64,000 bases of DNA from Nocardioides jensenii JCM 1364 = NBRC 14755 (GTDB lineage Bacteria > Actinomycetota > Actinomycetes > Propionibacteriales > Nocardioidaceae), in contig NZ_BCRJ01000007.1 in NCBI RefSeq assembly GCF_001552535.1, positions 1 to 64,000 of the forward strand, in the 5' to 3' direction. Shown here piece by piece: positions 23,922 through 34,087 of the stretch. The notes under the pieces were generated by a model. The model was not told where the DNA came from. It made no database searches and saw nothing but the letters and a program-made list of their open reading frames with translations. Positions within the stretch are counted from its first letter, which is position 1. Each line of letters begins with the position of its first letter. A program made the position numbers and the translations under genes.

Positions 23922-24257
23922 ATGACGACCAGTATCCCCATCAATCAGGCTAAGGCAGACCTCTTCCGCACCTTGGGACACCCCGTGCGGATCCGGGTGC
24001 TCGAGATGTTGGTGGCGCGGCCCACGTCGGTGCGCGACCTGCTCGCCGAGATCGGCATCGAGTCCTCGAGCCTTTCCCAGCAGCTGGCGGTCCTTCGCCG
24101 CGCCGGGCTGGTCACCTCGTCCCGCGAGGGCTCCCTGGTGGTCTACGCGGTCACCACGAACGCCGTCGCGGACCTCCTCGTGGCGGGCCGCGGCATTCTC
24201 GACTCGTTGTGGAGCGACACCGAGGGTCTGCTCGCCGAACTGCGCGGCTCCTCCTGA
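23922..24257 (+). CDS. ArsR/SmtB-family winged-helix regulator
   Basis: The 111-residue protein is a single winged-helix domain: LFRTLGHPVRIRVLEML (helices 1-2), RPTSVRDLLAEIGIESSSLS (recognition helix-turn-helix), and VTSSREGSLVVYAV (wing). The metal-binding CxC of classical ArsR/SmtB is absent, so it should respond to something other than thiol-bound metals. The ATG at 23922 follows GGGAGG at five bases; the in-frame GTG at 23916 lies inside that site. The divergent position suggests control of pckG and/or itself. Confidence 0.88.
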   Translation: MTTSIPINQAKADLFRTLGHPVRIRVLEMLVARPTSVRDLLAEIGIESSSLSQQLAVLRRAGLVTSSREGSLVVYAVTTNAVADLLVAGRGILDSLWSDTEGLLAELRGSS

Positions 24258-24321
24258 TTTCGCCGAACCCGATCGGGTCGGCTATTCTCTTCCAGTCCTC
24301 GCGCACCACGGCGAGAGATGG

Positions 24322-24394
24322 GCGCCTGTAGCTCAACGGATAGAGCATCTGACTACGGATCAGAAGGTTTGGGGTTCGAATCCCTACAGGCGCA
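24322..24394 (+). tRNA. tRNA-Arg (ACG)
   Basis: The acceptor GCGCCTG/CAGGCGC is perfect, the anticodon loop CTACGGA between TCTGA and TCAGA gives ACG, the T-loop is GGTTCGAATCC, and the discriminator is A. CCA is not encoded. It is flanked by an integrase module, as usual for tRNA attachment sites. Confidence 0.97.
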
Positions 24395-24436
24395 CAGATC
24401 GGATTCACCGCATGACCTGCGCAAACGCGTGGACGA

Positions 24437-24468
24437 GGGCCGCTTCCCACCAGGGGGTCGGCCCTTTT
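24437..24468 (+). terminator. Terminator of tRNA-Arg
   Basis: GGGCCG and CGGCCC form a stem with a 16-nt loop, followed by TTTT. Confidence 0.75.
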
Positions 24469-24632
24469 CCGTCTCAAAAACCGGCCCAAAAACTCCCGGC
24501 GGGCTGGCTGTCGCCCGGGGTCGTCTGTGGGCGTGATCGAGAGCAGCGTCCCCCCGAAATCGGGCCACGTCCCCCCCCACGTCCCCCCTTTTCGGTGATC
24601 GCACCGGCACCGTGACCGTCCCTTGGTGCCAC

Positions 24633-25517
24633 ATGGAGACCATCACACACACCAGCACCCCCACCACGCCCGAAGCCGACACCTTGCTGCTCACCCTGGA
24701 CGAGGCCGCACGCGAGATGCGCTGCGCCCGACGCAGCGTCGAGCGCCAGATCGCCCGACACCGCCTGACCGTGGTCCACATCGGTCGCGCCGTCCGGGTG
24801 GAACGCCGCGAGCTCGAGCGCTTCATCGCCCTGATGCGGGACCCGCACGATGGGTATGCCACGGAAGACTGCAGAGCAGACCACCTCGACGACGTACCGC
24901 GGAGCCGACGGCAACTGGCACGCCCGGGTCACGATGGGACGACGGCCGGACGGCACGACCGAGCGCAAGCACGTCCAACGCCGCACCAAGACCGAGCTCC
25001 GCGAGGCGGTGCGAGAACTGGAGCGCAGCCGGGATGCCGGCACCTACGTCTGGACCCAGGACGACCTCACGCTCGACGACTGGCTCTCGCACTGGCTCGA
25101 CAACGTGCTCCCGATGACGGCCCGGTGGAAGACGCTGTCCACCTACCGAAGCCAGATGAGTCGCCACGTCCTCCCGAGCCTCGGCAACTGGGGTATGAGC
25201 GAGATCCAGCCCGAGCACCTCGAATCGCACTACCGTCGGCTGCAGTCCGACGGGCATTCGGTTCACACCATCCGCGCCGTGCACCGGGTTCTGCGCTCCG
25301 CTCTCAACGAAGCGGTACGCCGCCGCCGGCTCGCATCCAACCCGGCCCTCATCGCGCGTCCCCCCAGAGCAGAGGACGTCGAGGTCGAACCCCTCTCGAT
25401 CGAGGAGAGTCGCCGCATCCTCACCGCTGCCCAGACCAGCACCAGTCCCGCACGCTGGTCGATCGCCCTATCCCTCGGGCTGCGACAGGGCGAGGCGCTC
25501 GGGCTCGTGTGGGATGA
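24633..25517 (+). CDS. Excisionase-like helix-turn-helix ORF with runaway 3' end
   Basis: Residues about 14-70 form a MerR/excisionase-type winged helix (LTLDEAAREMRCARRSVERQ, then VVHIGRAVRVERRELERFI), as expected directly before an integrase gene. Normally such a protein stops at 65-90 residues. Here the frame stays open for 294 codons and overlaps the integrase by 668 nt. From about residue 75 on the sequence is Arg/Pro/His-rich and looks like an out-of-frame reading of the integrase. Either the stop codon was lost or the start of translation is more complex. Only the N-terminal domain is credible. Confidence 0.45.
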   Translation: METITHTSTPTTPEADTLLLTLDEAAREMRCARRSVERQIARHRLTVVHIGRAVRVERRELERFIALMRDPHDGYATEDCRADHLDDVPRSRRQLARPGHDGTTAGRHDRAQARPTPHQDRAPRGGARTGAQPGCRHLRLDPGRPHARRLALALARQRAPDDGPVEDAVHLPKPDESPRPPEPRQLGYERDPARAPRIALPSAAVRRAFGSHHPRRAPGSALRSQRSGTPPPARIQPGPHRASPQSRGRRGRTPLDRGESPHPHRCPDQHQSRTLVDRPIPRAATGRGARARVG

Positions 25518-26094
25518 CGTCGATCTCGACGACGGCGTGCTGCGGGTGCGCCGGTCGGTGCAACGACGGACCTGGGAGCACGGCTGTCCCGTCGTCGACG
25601 GAGCGCCCTCGTGTGGTCGCAAACGAGGCGCGGAGTGCGACCATCGCACCAATGGCGGGCTGCTCCTCGTCGAGCCGAAGACGAAGGCATCCAAGCGGAC
25701 CATCGTGCTGCCCCAGCCCCTGGTGGAGGAGCTGCGCTCCCACCGCGCCGGAGTGAACCGCCGCCGGCTGGCGGCCGGTGAGGCCTGGGACAACACGCAC
25801 GACCTGGTCTTCCCGGCCGCAAGCGGAGGCTTGATCGACCCCGCGCGGGACCACGCTGAATGGAAGACCCTGCTGAAGCGGGCTGGCGTGCGCGACGCAC
25901 GTCTGCACGACGCCATGCACACCGCCGCGACCCTGCTGCTCCTGCAGAACGTCGACATCCGCACCGTCATGTCCATCATGGGCTGGACCGAGATGGCCAC
26001 CGCCCAGCGCTACACCCACGCCGTCGACGAGCTACGCCGGCGCGCAGCCCGCCAGATGGGGGCGCTGCTGTGGGACGAGCAGGTCGGCGGTTGA
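24850..26094 (+). CDS. Tyrosine-type site-specific integrase, probably inactive
   Basis: A 414-residue phage-type integrase. It has an N-terminal arm-binding domain (TTYRGADGNWHARVTMG), a SAM-like core-binding domain (about residues 75-165), and a catalytic domain with Arg212 in LGLRQGEALGL, Lys in KTKASKRTIVLP, and Tyr388 in AQRYTHAV. The box that should read HxxR is HDAM (353-356): the second catalytic arginine is Met356. In this family that Arg is needed for phosphate activation, so strand cleavage should fail. A 40-residue insert with four Cys/His (CPVVDGAPSCGRKRGAECDH) may bind zinc. Confidence 0.88.
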   Translation: MGMPRKTAEQTTSTTYRGADGNWHARVTMGRRPDGTTERKHVQRRTKTELREAVRELERSRDAGTYVWTQDDLTLDDWLSHWLDNVLPMTARWKTLSTYRSQMSRHVLPSLGNWGMSEIQPEHLESHYRRLQSDGHSVHTIRAVHRVLRSALNEAVRRRRLASNPALIARPPRAEDVEVEPLSIEESRRILTAAQTSTSPARWSIALSLGLRQGEALGLVWDDVDLDDGVLRVRRSVQRRTWEHGCPVVDGAPSCGRKRGAECDHRTNGGLLLVEPKTKASKRTIVLPQPLVEELRSHRAGVNRRRLAAGEAWDNTHDLVFPAASGGLIDPARDHAEWKTLLKRAGVRDARLHDAMHTAATLLLLQNVDIRTVMSIMGWTEMATAQRYTHAVDELRRRAARQMGALLWDEQVGG

Positions 26095-26166
26095 TCGAAG
26101 TGATCCTTCTCCCTGGCGCGCAGGGAGATGTCCAGACGTCGCCCATGTCGCTGATCGCGCGGCGGG

Positions 26167-27432
26167 TCAGGGGCCGAGAGTGCCGATGGGAAGCACGGTG
26201 ACGCCGTCGGGTCGGCGGTAGGCGAACCCGGTGGAGGTGACGACGCCCAACGCCGTCGGTGGCCCAACCTTGCTCTGGTCGACCTTCTCAGAGAAGGACA
26301 ACAGTGCTGCCGCCGCTTTGTCCGTGTCGGCGGGGTTCAACTTGACCTCGAGCGCGCCCCATCGGCCGTCGGGCAAGGTGACGACGACGTCGACTTCGTT
26401 CTGGTTCTGGTCTCGCCAGTGTTGGACCCGACCCCCGAGTTTCTGGGCATAGACGCGTACGTCGCGTACCACCAGGTTCTCGAAGAAGAAGCCGGTGGCG
26501 TTGAGATCTCCCAGGAGCTGGGCGGGTCCTTGTCCGAGTGCTGCAATGGCGATGGACGGATCGACGAAGTAGCGGGTGGGTGACGACTGCAGCGGGGTGG
26601 CGGAGCGCATGTGCGGCGCCCACGCGGGCGAGTTCTCGATCAGACGCAACCGGGACAGCGAATCGAGGTATCCGTCGACGGTGGCCCGCGCAATCGGTCC
26701 CTCTGCTCCGCCGACGTCCTTGGCCAGCGCGGTGACCTTCGCGGAGGTGCCGACGTTACGGGCCAGTGAGTGCAGCAGCCGACGGAGGTTGTCAGGATCG
26801 CGTCGCCGTGCGCCAAGCTGTTGGATGTCGACCAGGACGATCTGGTCCAGGTAGTCGCGCAGCCACCGGCCGGCATCCTGGGGACTGGCATCCAGCAGGG
26901 CCGGCCAACCCCCGATGCAGAGCCGGTCGATGACGTCAGGAACTGTGAGGCCCGAGTCCTGCGCGGTGATCTTGTCGCCGGCCAGCACGGCTTTCAGTGA
27001 CGCCTGCCCGGTGGAGTGCCCGGACTCCATCAGCGACATGGGGCGCATCTGGATCACCGCGATGCGGCCGGCCCCGGAGTGCCGGTTGATGTCCTCTCTG
27101 GGCGTCGCCGACCCGGTCAGGATGTACAGCCCCTTGGCAGGGGCGCGGTCGTCGACGGCGCGGCGGACCCGGTCCCACAAGGTGGGGACGACCTGCCATT
27201 CATCGAACAGCACCGGGCTGGGGTTATCGAGCAGCACGTCAGGAGCGACGCTGGCCGCGTTGCGGGCGTCCTGGTCCACGTCAAACCGGTAGGCAGTTGT
27301 TGCCTTCTGGCTCGCGGTCTCGGTCTTGCCGCACGCCTTCGGGCCCTCGATCAGGACAGCGCCGATTGCGCTCAGCCGTTCAGCGAGCTCGCCGTCCAGG
27401 ACGCGCTGGCGGTACCTCTCGTCTGCTCCCAT
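26167..27432 (-). CDS. ATP-binding protein, AAA_14/DUF4143 type
   Basis: The 421-residue protein has a P-loop IEGPKACGKTETA (about residues 28-40), Walker B-like VLFDEWQVVP, sensor ILTGSATP, and a C-terminal DUF4143 domain ending in a PD-(D/E)XK-like fold (NQNEVDVVVTLPDGRWGALEVKL). Such proteins are common accessory cargo of mobile elements; the biochemical role is unknown, with possible links to nucleic-acid cleavage or defence. ATG 27432 is preferred over GTG 27435, with AAGGGAG upstream. Three 23-bp repeats lie upstream of it. Confidence 0.85.
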   Translation of the reverse strand: MGADERYRQRVLDGELAERLSAIGAVLIEGPKACGKTETASQKATTAYRFDVDQDARNAASVAPDVLLDNPSPVLFDEWQVVPTLWDRVRRAVDDRAPAKGLYILTGSATPREDINRHSGAGRIAVIQMRPMSLMESGHSTGQASLKAVLAGDKITAQDSGLTVPDVIDRLCIGGWPALLDASPQDAGRWLRDYLDQIVLVDIQQLGARRRDPDNLRRLLHSLARNVGTSAKVTALAKDVGGAEGPIARATVDGYLDSLSRLRLIENSPAWAPHMRSATPLQSSPTRYFVDPSIAIAALGQGPAQLLGDLNATGFFFENLVVRDVRVYAQKLGGRVQHWRDQNQNEVDVVVTLPDGRWGALEVKLNPADTDKAAAALLSFSEKVDQSKVGPPTALGVVTSTGFAYRRPDGVTVLPIGTLGP

Positions 27433-27484
27433 CACTTACGCTCCCTTCTCCCGGGGGAAGTCACGCACCGCTGGTGACTTCGTT

Positions 27485-27553
27485 TGGCAGAAACCCCAGC
27501 GTTAACTTTGCAGAAACCATAGCGCCGACATTGCAAAATCAATAACGTAAGGC
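27485..27553. repeat. Three tandem 23-bp direct repeats upstream of the ATPase gene
   Basis: Units start at 27485, 27508 and 27531. The common pattern is T(T/G)GCA(G/A)AA-C-(A/C)-A-CG. Units 1 and 2 share TNGCAGAAACC and AGCG. They lie 53-121 bp upstream of the ATPase start, in the most AT-rich stretch of the region. They look like iterated operator sites or iterons. Confidence 0.65.
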
Positions 27554-27703
27554 TTTCGGTGGTGGCCAGCCAGCCACCGTGGATGCTGTGCTGTAACGCA
27601 CGGTGCAGGTCCCGATCCGCTGAAGCTCGCAGTTCCCTCCAGAGTCAGACACGCCATGCAGGCGGCGAAGCGCCTTGAGGTGCGCGGCCCGGACCTCTCC
27701 GTG

Positions 27704-30075
<2,372 letters not shown>

Positions 30076-30079
<4 letters not shown>

Positions 30080-30957
30080 CGTGTGCTCCTGGGGCGGACG
30101 TTCAGGTTGCGGGAAAGCAGGGGTGCATCGACTTCATCCTTCTTGAGCCGTTGCAGGATGATCGTCGAGATCTCCTCCACCGAGATGGTGGAGGAGTCGA
30201 CGACCGGCAGGCCATACCGTGCGAACATCGCGGCGGTGCGACGCAGCTCGAAGGTGCACTGTTCCAGAGAGGCGTACGTCGACCCGGGCCGACGTTCCTC
30301 GCGGACGGCGGCGAGACGCTTGGGCGAGGTGGTCATGCCGAAGCACTTCTCCCTCAGATGACGGACCGGTCGTGGCAGCTCCTCCCCCTCGAGATCGTCC
30401 TCCACGATCGGGTAGTTGGCCACGAACAGGCCGTGCTGGAGCGCGAGGTACATCGACGTCGGCGTCTTCCCGCAGCGTGACGGAGCCAGCAGGATGACGT
30501 CGGCCTTCTCCAGGCCGCGAACGCTCTGGCCGTCGTCGTGCTCGATCGTGTACTCGATCGCCTGCATGCGGCTGTTGTAGCGCTTGATGTCGCCGAGACC
30601 GTGCAGTCGCGCCGGTATCCGGACACCACGGGTCTGCAGGATCGACTCCACCGGCCCCATGTGCAGCTCGAAGAAGTCGATCACCGGGCAGCGGGTGCGC
30701 TGCAGCTCATGGCGTACCTCGTCGCTGGCGGCGGTGATGAAGACCAGTGGCGTCCGGGCGCTCTGGTCCAGTGCCTCGTCCAGGCGGGCGACCACCTCGC
30801 GGGCCTCGTCGACGGAGGCGATGAACGGGATCACCGTGCGGTCGAAACGGAGGTCCGGGAACTGGATCAGCAGTGCGTTGCCCATCGTCTCCGCGCTGAT
30901 GCCGGTGCTGTCGGACAGGAAGAAGACCGGCACCACGCCGTCGTTGTCGTCGTTCAC
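30076..30957 (-). CDS. PEP synthase regulatory kinase/pyrophosphorylase (PSRP, DUF299)
   Basis: About 293 residues. N-terminal [20 protein letters not shown] and the P-loop [15 protein letters not shown] are diagnostic of the DUF299 family. It phosphorylates a Thr of PEP synthase (or PPDK) with ADP to inactivate it, and reverses this with phosphate. Location directly upstream of ppsA, with a 4-bp overlap, identifies PpsA as the target. The start is uncertain: GTG 30957 has AGGAGGG nine bases upstream and is preferred, while ATG 30966 lies almost on that site and ATG 30993 has no ribosome site. Confidence 0.9.
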
Positions 30958-31005
30958 CTCGTGCATCCCTCCTGTGGTCTCGGGGACCAGCATCGCGTAC
31001 CGACG

Positions 31006-32364
31006 TCAGTCGGCCACCACGGGGACGGCGGCCAGCGCGGCCTGCAGCTCCTCCTCGGAGAGCGCGTCGTCCGACAGTCCGTCGCCGAGGAACGACGCGT
31101 AGGCGCCGAGCTCGAGCAGGCCGTGGCCGGAGAGCTGGATGACGATCACCTTCTCCTCGCCACTCTCCTTCGCGGCCATCGCCTCGCGCCGGGCCTGGGC
31201 CAGGGCGTGCGAGGACTCGGGCGCCGGCACGATGCCCTCGGTGCGGGCGAACTCGACGCCGGCCTCGAAGCACTCGTTCTGGTGCAGTGCGACCGCGTCG
31301 ATCAGGCCCTCGTGGACCGCGTGCGAGACCAGCGGTGCCATGCCGTGGTAGCGCAGACCGCCGGCGTGGATCGGCGAGGGCACGAAGTCGTGGCCCAAGG
31401 TGTACATCTTGAACAACGGGGTGAGTCCGGCGGTGTCGCCGAAGTCGTAGCGGTACTCGCCGCGGGTCAGCGTCGGGCACGAGGTCGGCTCGACGGCCAC
31501 GATCCTGGGCGACTGGTTGCCGGCCAGCTTCTCGCGCAGGAACGGGAAGGCCAGCCCGGCGAAGTTGGACCCGCCGCCGGCGCAGCCGATCACCAGGTCG
31601 ACGTCGGTCTCACCGGCCTTCGCGAGCTGCTTGAGGGTCTCCTCGCCGGAGATGGTCTGGTGCAGCAGCACGTGGTTGAGCACCGACCCGAGCGCATACT
31701 TGGCGTTCGGGTCCTGGGCGGCCAGCTCGACCGCCTCCGAGATCGCGATGCCCAGCGAGCCCGGGTGACCCTCCTCGAACGCCCTGCCCGACTCAGTGAG
31801 CCGGCTGGGCGAGCGGTGCACGGTGCCGCCGAAGACCTCGATCAGGGTGCGTCGCTGCGGCTTCGAGTCGTACGACGCCCCGACCTGCCAGACCTCGCAC
31901 GTCACGTCGAACAACGAGCACGCGTAGGCCAGCGCGGTCCCCCATTGGCCGGCACCGGTCTCGGTGGTGAGCCTCGTGATGCCGTTGAGCTGGTTGTAGT
32001 AGACCTGCGGCACCGACGTGTTCACCTTGTGCGAACCCGCGGGGGAGACCCCCTCGTACTTGTAGTAGATCCGGGCCGGCGTGCCGAGCTTCCTCTCCCA
32101 CGTGTGCGCGCGGTACAGAGGGGCGGGGCGGTAGTGCCGGTAGACGTCGCGCACCGGCTCCGGGATCTCGACGTAGCGCTCGGTGGTCACCTCCTGGGCG
32201 ATCAGCTCGGGCGGGAACAGCGGAGCCAGGTCTTCCGGGCCGACGGGTTGGTGGGTGCCCGGGTGCAGTGGCGGCGGGGGAGGAGTGGGCAGGTCGGCGA
32301 CGATGTTGTACCAGTGCGTCGGCATCTCGGACTCGTCCAGCAGGAACGTGCGCGGTTCACTCAT
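31006..32364 (-). CDS. TrpB2-type tryptophan synthase beta-like enzyme
   Basis: The 452-residue PLP enzyme of the TrpB2 class, longer than canonical TrpB by an N-terminal extension ([20 protein letters not shown]). The PLP Lys lies in [13 protein letters not shown], the glutamate-type substrate loop in [14 protein letters not shown], and the phosphate loop in [10 protein letters not shown]. TrpB2 condenses serine with indole (or phosphoserine) independently of TrpA. There is no trpA nearby, in keeping with that. GGGAGA lies close before the ATG. It ends 48 bp before the PSRP gene, so it may be the first gene of the ppsA operon. Confidence 0.92.
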   Translation of the reverse strand: MSEPRTFLLDESEMPTHWYNIVADLPTPPPPPLHPGTHQPVGPEDLAPLFPPELIAQEVTTERYVEIPEPVRDVYRHYRPAPLYRAHTWERKLGTPARIYYKYEGVSPAGSHKVNTSVPQVYYNQLNGITRLTTETGAGQWGTALAYACSLFDVTCEVWQVGASYDSKPQRRTLIEVFGGTVHRSPSRLTESGRAFEEGHPGSLGIAISEAVELAAQDPNAKYALGSVLNHVLLHQTISGEETLKQLAKAGETDVDLVIGCAGGGSNFAGLAFPFLREKLAGNQSPRIVAVEPTSCPTLTRGEYRYDFGDTAGLTPLFKMYTLGHDFVPSPIHAGGLRYHGMAPLVSHAVHEGLIDAVALHQNECFEAGVEFARTEGIVPAPESSHALAQARREAMAAKESGEEKVIVIQLSGHGLLELGAYASFLGDGLSDDALSEEELQAALAAVPVVAD

Positions 32365-32520
32365 GGGATCTCCCGGAGGCAGTCAGGTCTGGGTCGGCTC
32401 TCCACATCCAACACCAGCCGCCGCCCTGCCGTCCCTGAATCCTGGAGGCTGTGGAGGCGCTGGTTCGAGACGCGGCCCTACGCTCGGGCATATGCTCTCG
32501 GCAGCGAAGGAGCGTGACCC

Positions 32521-32958
32521 ATGACCAAGACCATCGTCACCGGCGTCGACGAGAGCGAGACCGCGGCTGCGGCCGCGACCAAGGCGGCCGAGCTCGCGCA
32601 GCTGATGGGCGCCTCCCTGCACGTGCTCTCGGCGTACGGCGAGTTCGAGTCGGAGCGGATCAGTCTCGGCAACGAGCAGATCCTGGTCAGCAACGAGCAG
32701 CTGGCCCAGAAGGGCGTGGAGGACCTGGTCTTCGGTCTCCGCAAGCGGTTCCCCGACCTCGAGATCACCCTGCAGGTCATGGAGGGACGGCCCGGCGATG
32801 CGCTGGTCAAGGCGGCGGAGACGCTGGGCGCCGAGCTGATCGTGGTGGGCAACAAGCGGGTCCAGGGCGTCGCCCGGGTGCTGGGCAGCATCGCCCGTGA
32901 CGTCGCGGCACACGCGCCCTGCGACCTCTACGTCGTGAACACGCACCAGCGTCGCTGA
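32521..32958 (+). CDS. Universal stress protein family protein
   Basis: The 145-residue single UspA domain begins TIVTGVDESETAAAAATKAAELA and ends with the ATP-binding signature GNKRVQGVARVLGSIARDVA followed by APCDLYVV. The G-2x-G-9x-G(S/T) loop is slightly altered (GNKRVQG, GSIA), so ATP binding is likely but not certain. The protein is cytosolic. AAGGAG lies seven to eight bases before the ATG, and TATGCT (32490-32495) is a possible -10 box. Confidence 0.9.
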   Translation: MTKTIVTGVDESETAAAAATKAAELAQLMGASLHVLSAYGEFESERISLGNEQILVSNEQLAQKGVEDLVFGLRKRFPDLEITLQVMEGRPGDALVKAAETLGAELIVVGNKRVQGVARVLGSIARDVAAHAPCDLYVVNTHQRR

Positions 32959-32977
32959 CCCGCCGGCTCGGTCCGCC

Positions 32978-33829
32978 TCAGGCCGCGAGCTGCCGCACCT
33001 CGTGCGGACTCACCGCACGGCGGGCTGTCGTCCGGGCGAGCGCACTCGAGACCGCCAGGCGCAGCGCCCACGGACCGAGGTCGCGGGCCCGTCGACCCAG
33101 CCATGGACCACCCTCGGTGAGCAGCCAACGGACCTCGCTGCGCCGTGTGGGCGCCGGCTCGCTGCAGAACGGCGACGGAGCCGGACACGGCAACCCGTGT
33201 TGGGTGAGCAGCGCTGCGAACGTGCGTGCCAGCAGGCGATGTCCCCGCTCGGAGGGATGCAGCCGGTCCACCGACCAGAAGGAACGCTCCTGGACCTCAG
33301 GGCGGTCGGACAGATCGATGCGCAGGCCCCCGAAGCTGGCATGCAGCTCGTCGTAGGCAGCGTTGAGCTCCTCGATGCGGCGGGTCATCGGGCGTGCCAG
33401 AGGGCCGGGGAGGCCGAGGACTGCGCCGTGGTCGTGGAAGCGCACGGTCATCAAGGTGGCTCCCTGCGCGGAGAGGGTCTCGCCACAGTGCAGCAGGTCA
33501 TCGCGCACGCGTCGGGCATCCCATGACGATCGCAGGGTGTCGTTGAGTCCGACGATCAGTGACGCCACGTGGGGCCTGAGGGCGAGAGCGGAGTCGAGCT
33601 GGAGCCGGCGTACGTCCGAGACGGTGGCGCCGGGAACCGCCAGGTTGTCGAACTGGATCTGGTGACGATCGGCCAGCGAATCGGCCAGGATTCGTGCCCA
33701 GCCTCGCCACGTTCCGCCCACCTGGTCACCGACCCCGTGGGTGGCGGAGTCGCCCAGGGTGACGAAGCGGACCGGGGTCCTGTCGAGGTCGAACACGGTG
33801 CTCACCGCCTTGGTGAATCGTCGGAGCAA
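32978..33829 (-). CDS. SGNH/GDSL-family hydrolase
   Basis: The protein has up to 283 residues. All SGNH blocks are present: FVTLGDSATHG (catalytic Ser), NLAVPGATVSDV, VGLNDTL (Gly/Asn), and VDRLHPSERGH (Asp and His). No signal peptide is seen, so it is an intracellular esterase or lipase-like enzyme. A helical Arg-rich tail follows the domain. The start is uncertain: TTG at 33829 gives the full frame, while GTG at 33805 (STVFDLDR) loses only eight residues. It is divergent from the plsB-like operon. Confidence 0.87.
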   Translation of the reverse strand: MLRRFTKAVSTVFDLDRTPVRFVTLGDSATHGVGDQVGGTWRGWARILADSLADRHQIQFDNLAVPGATVSDVRRLQLDSALALRPHVASLIVGLNDTLRSSWDARRVRDDLLHCGETLSAQGATLMTVRFHDHGAVLGLPGPLARPMTRRIEELNAAYDELHASFGGLRIDLSDRPEVQERSFWSVDRLHPSERGHRLLARTFAALLTQHGLPCPAPSPFCSEPAPTRRSEVRWLLTEGGPWLGRRARDLGPWALRLAVSSALARTTARRAVSPHEVRQLAA

Positions 33830-33854
33830 CGACGCTACGCAGCATGGAGGTGAT

Positions 33855-33957
33855 CCGAATCACCCCGAAGAGGGCTCTTCGACCTCCGATCGGGGATAGA
33901 AGCGGTGCGCAGCCACGCCCGACCGGAGGAGCGATCCTGTTCTGAGGGGTGATTCGG
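33855..33957. repeat. 12-bp inverted repeat in the SGNH-plsB divergent region
   Basis: CCGAATCACCCC (33855-33866) and GGGGTGATTCGG (33946-33957) are perfect complements 79 bp apart. The left arm also lies in the dyad GGTGAT-CCG-ATCACC. They are candidate paired operator sites. Confidence 0.45.
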
Positions 33958-34019
33958 CGGACCTCCCGGTTGCGGAAGTCTGGCTGTGCTGCACCTGCCG
34001 GGAGGTTGCACGCGTCCGC

Positions 34020-34057
34020 TCTCCTCCGGCAGAACCGAGAGCGCCTGCCGGAGGAGA
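34020..34057 (+). promoter_or_regulatory. 5' leader hairpin of the plsB-like operon
   Basis: A perfect 12-bp stem, TCTCCTCCGGCA with TGCCGGAGGAGA, and a 14-nt loop, 30 bp before the ATG at 34088. The right arm contains GGAGGAG, so the hairpin could hide a ribosome-binding-like sequence or act as an attenuator. Confidence 0.45.
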
Positions 34058-34087
34058 AGACGTGCACCCGAGAAGTTGGCTCCAGCC

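Larger units (their letters stand above)
24395..27560. mobile_element. Remnant of a tRNA-Arg-associated integrative element
   Basis: An Xis-like ORF, tyrosine integrase and accessory ATPase gene follow tRNA-Arg directly, the usual order at an attachment site. No second copy of the tRNA 3' end is visible up to ppsA, no replication or transfer genes are present, and the integrase lacks a catalytic Arg. It therefore looks like a decayed element. The right limit is a guess at the end of the AT-rich repeats. Confidence 0.5.

Noticed and set aside
27436..27703. Right attachment site of the tRNA-Arg element
   Set aside because: No repeat of the tRNA 3' end (TCGAATCCCTACAGGCGC) could be found between the ATPase gene and ppsA.
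33986..34087. In-frame upstream extension of the plsB-like gene
   Set aside because: It reads through a perfect 12-bp hairpin and gives an Arg-rich stretch unlike the family; the ATG at 34088 is preferred.
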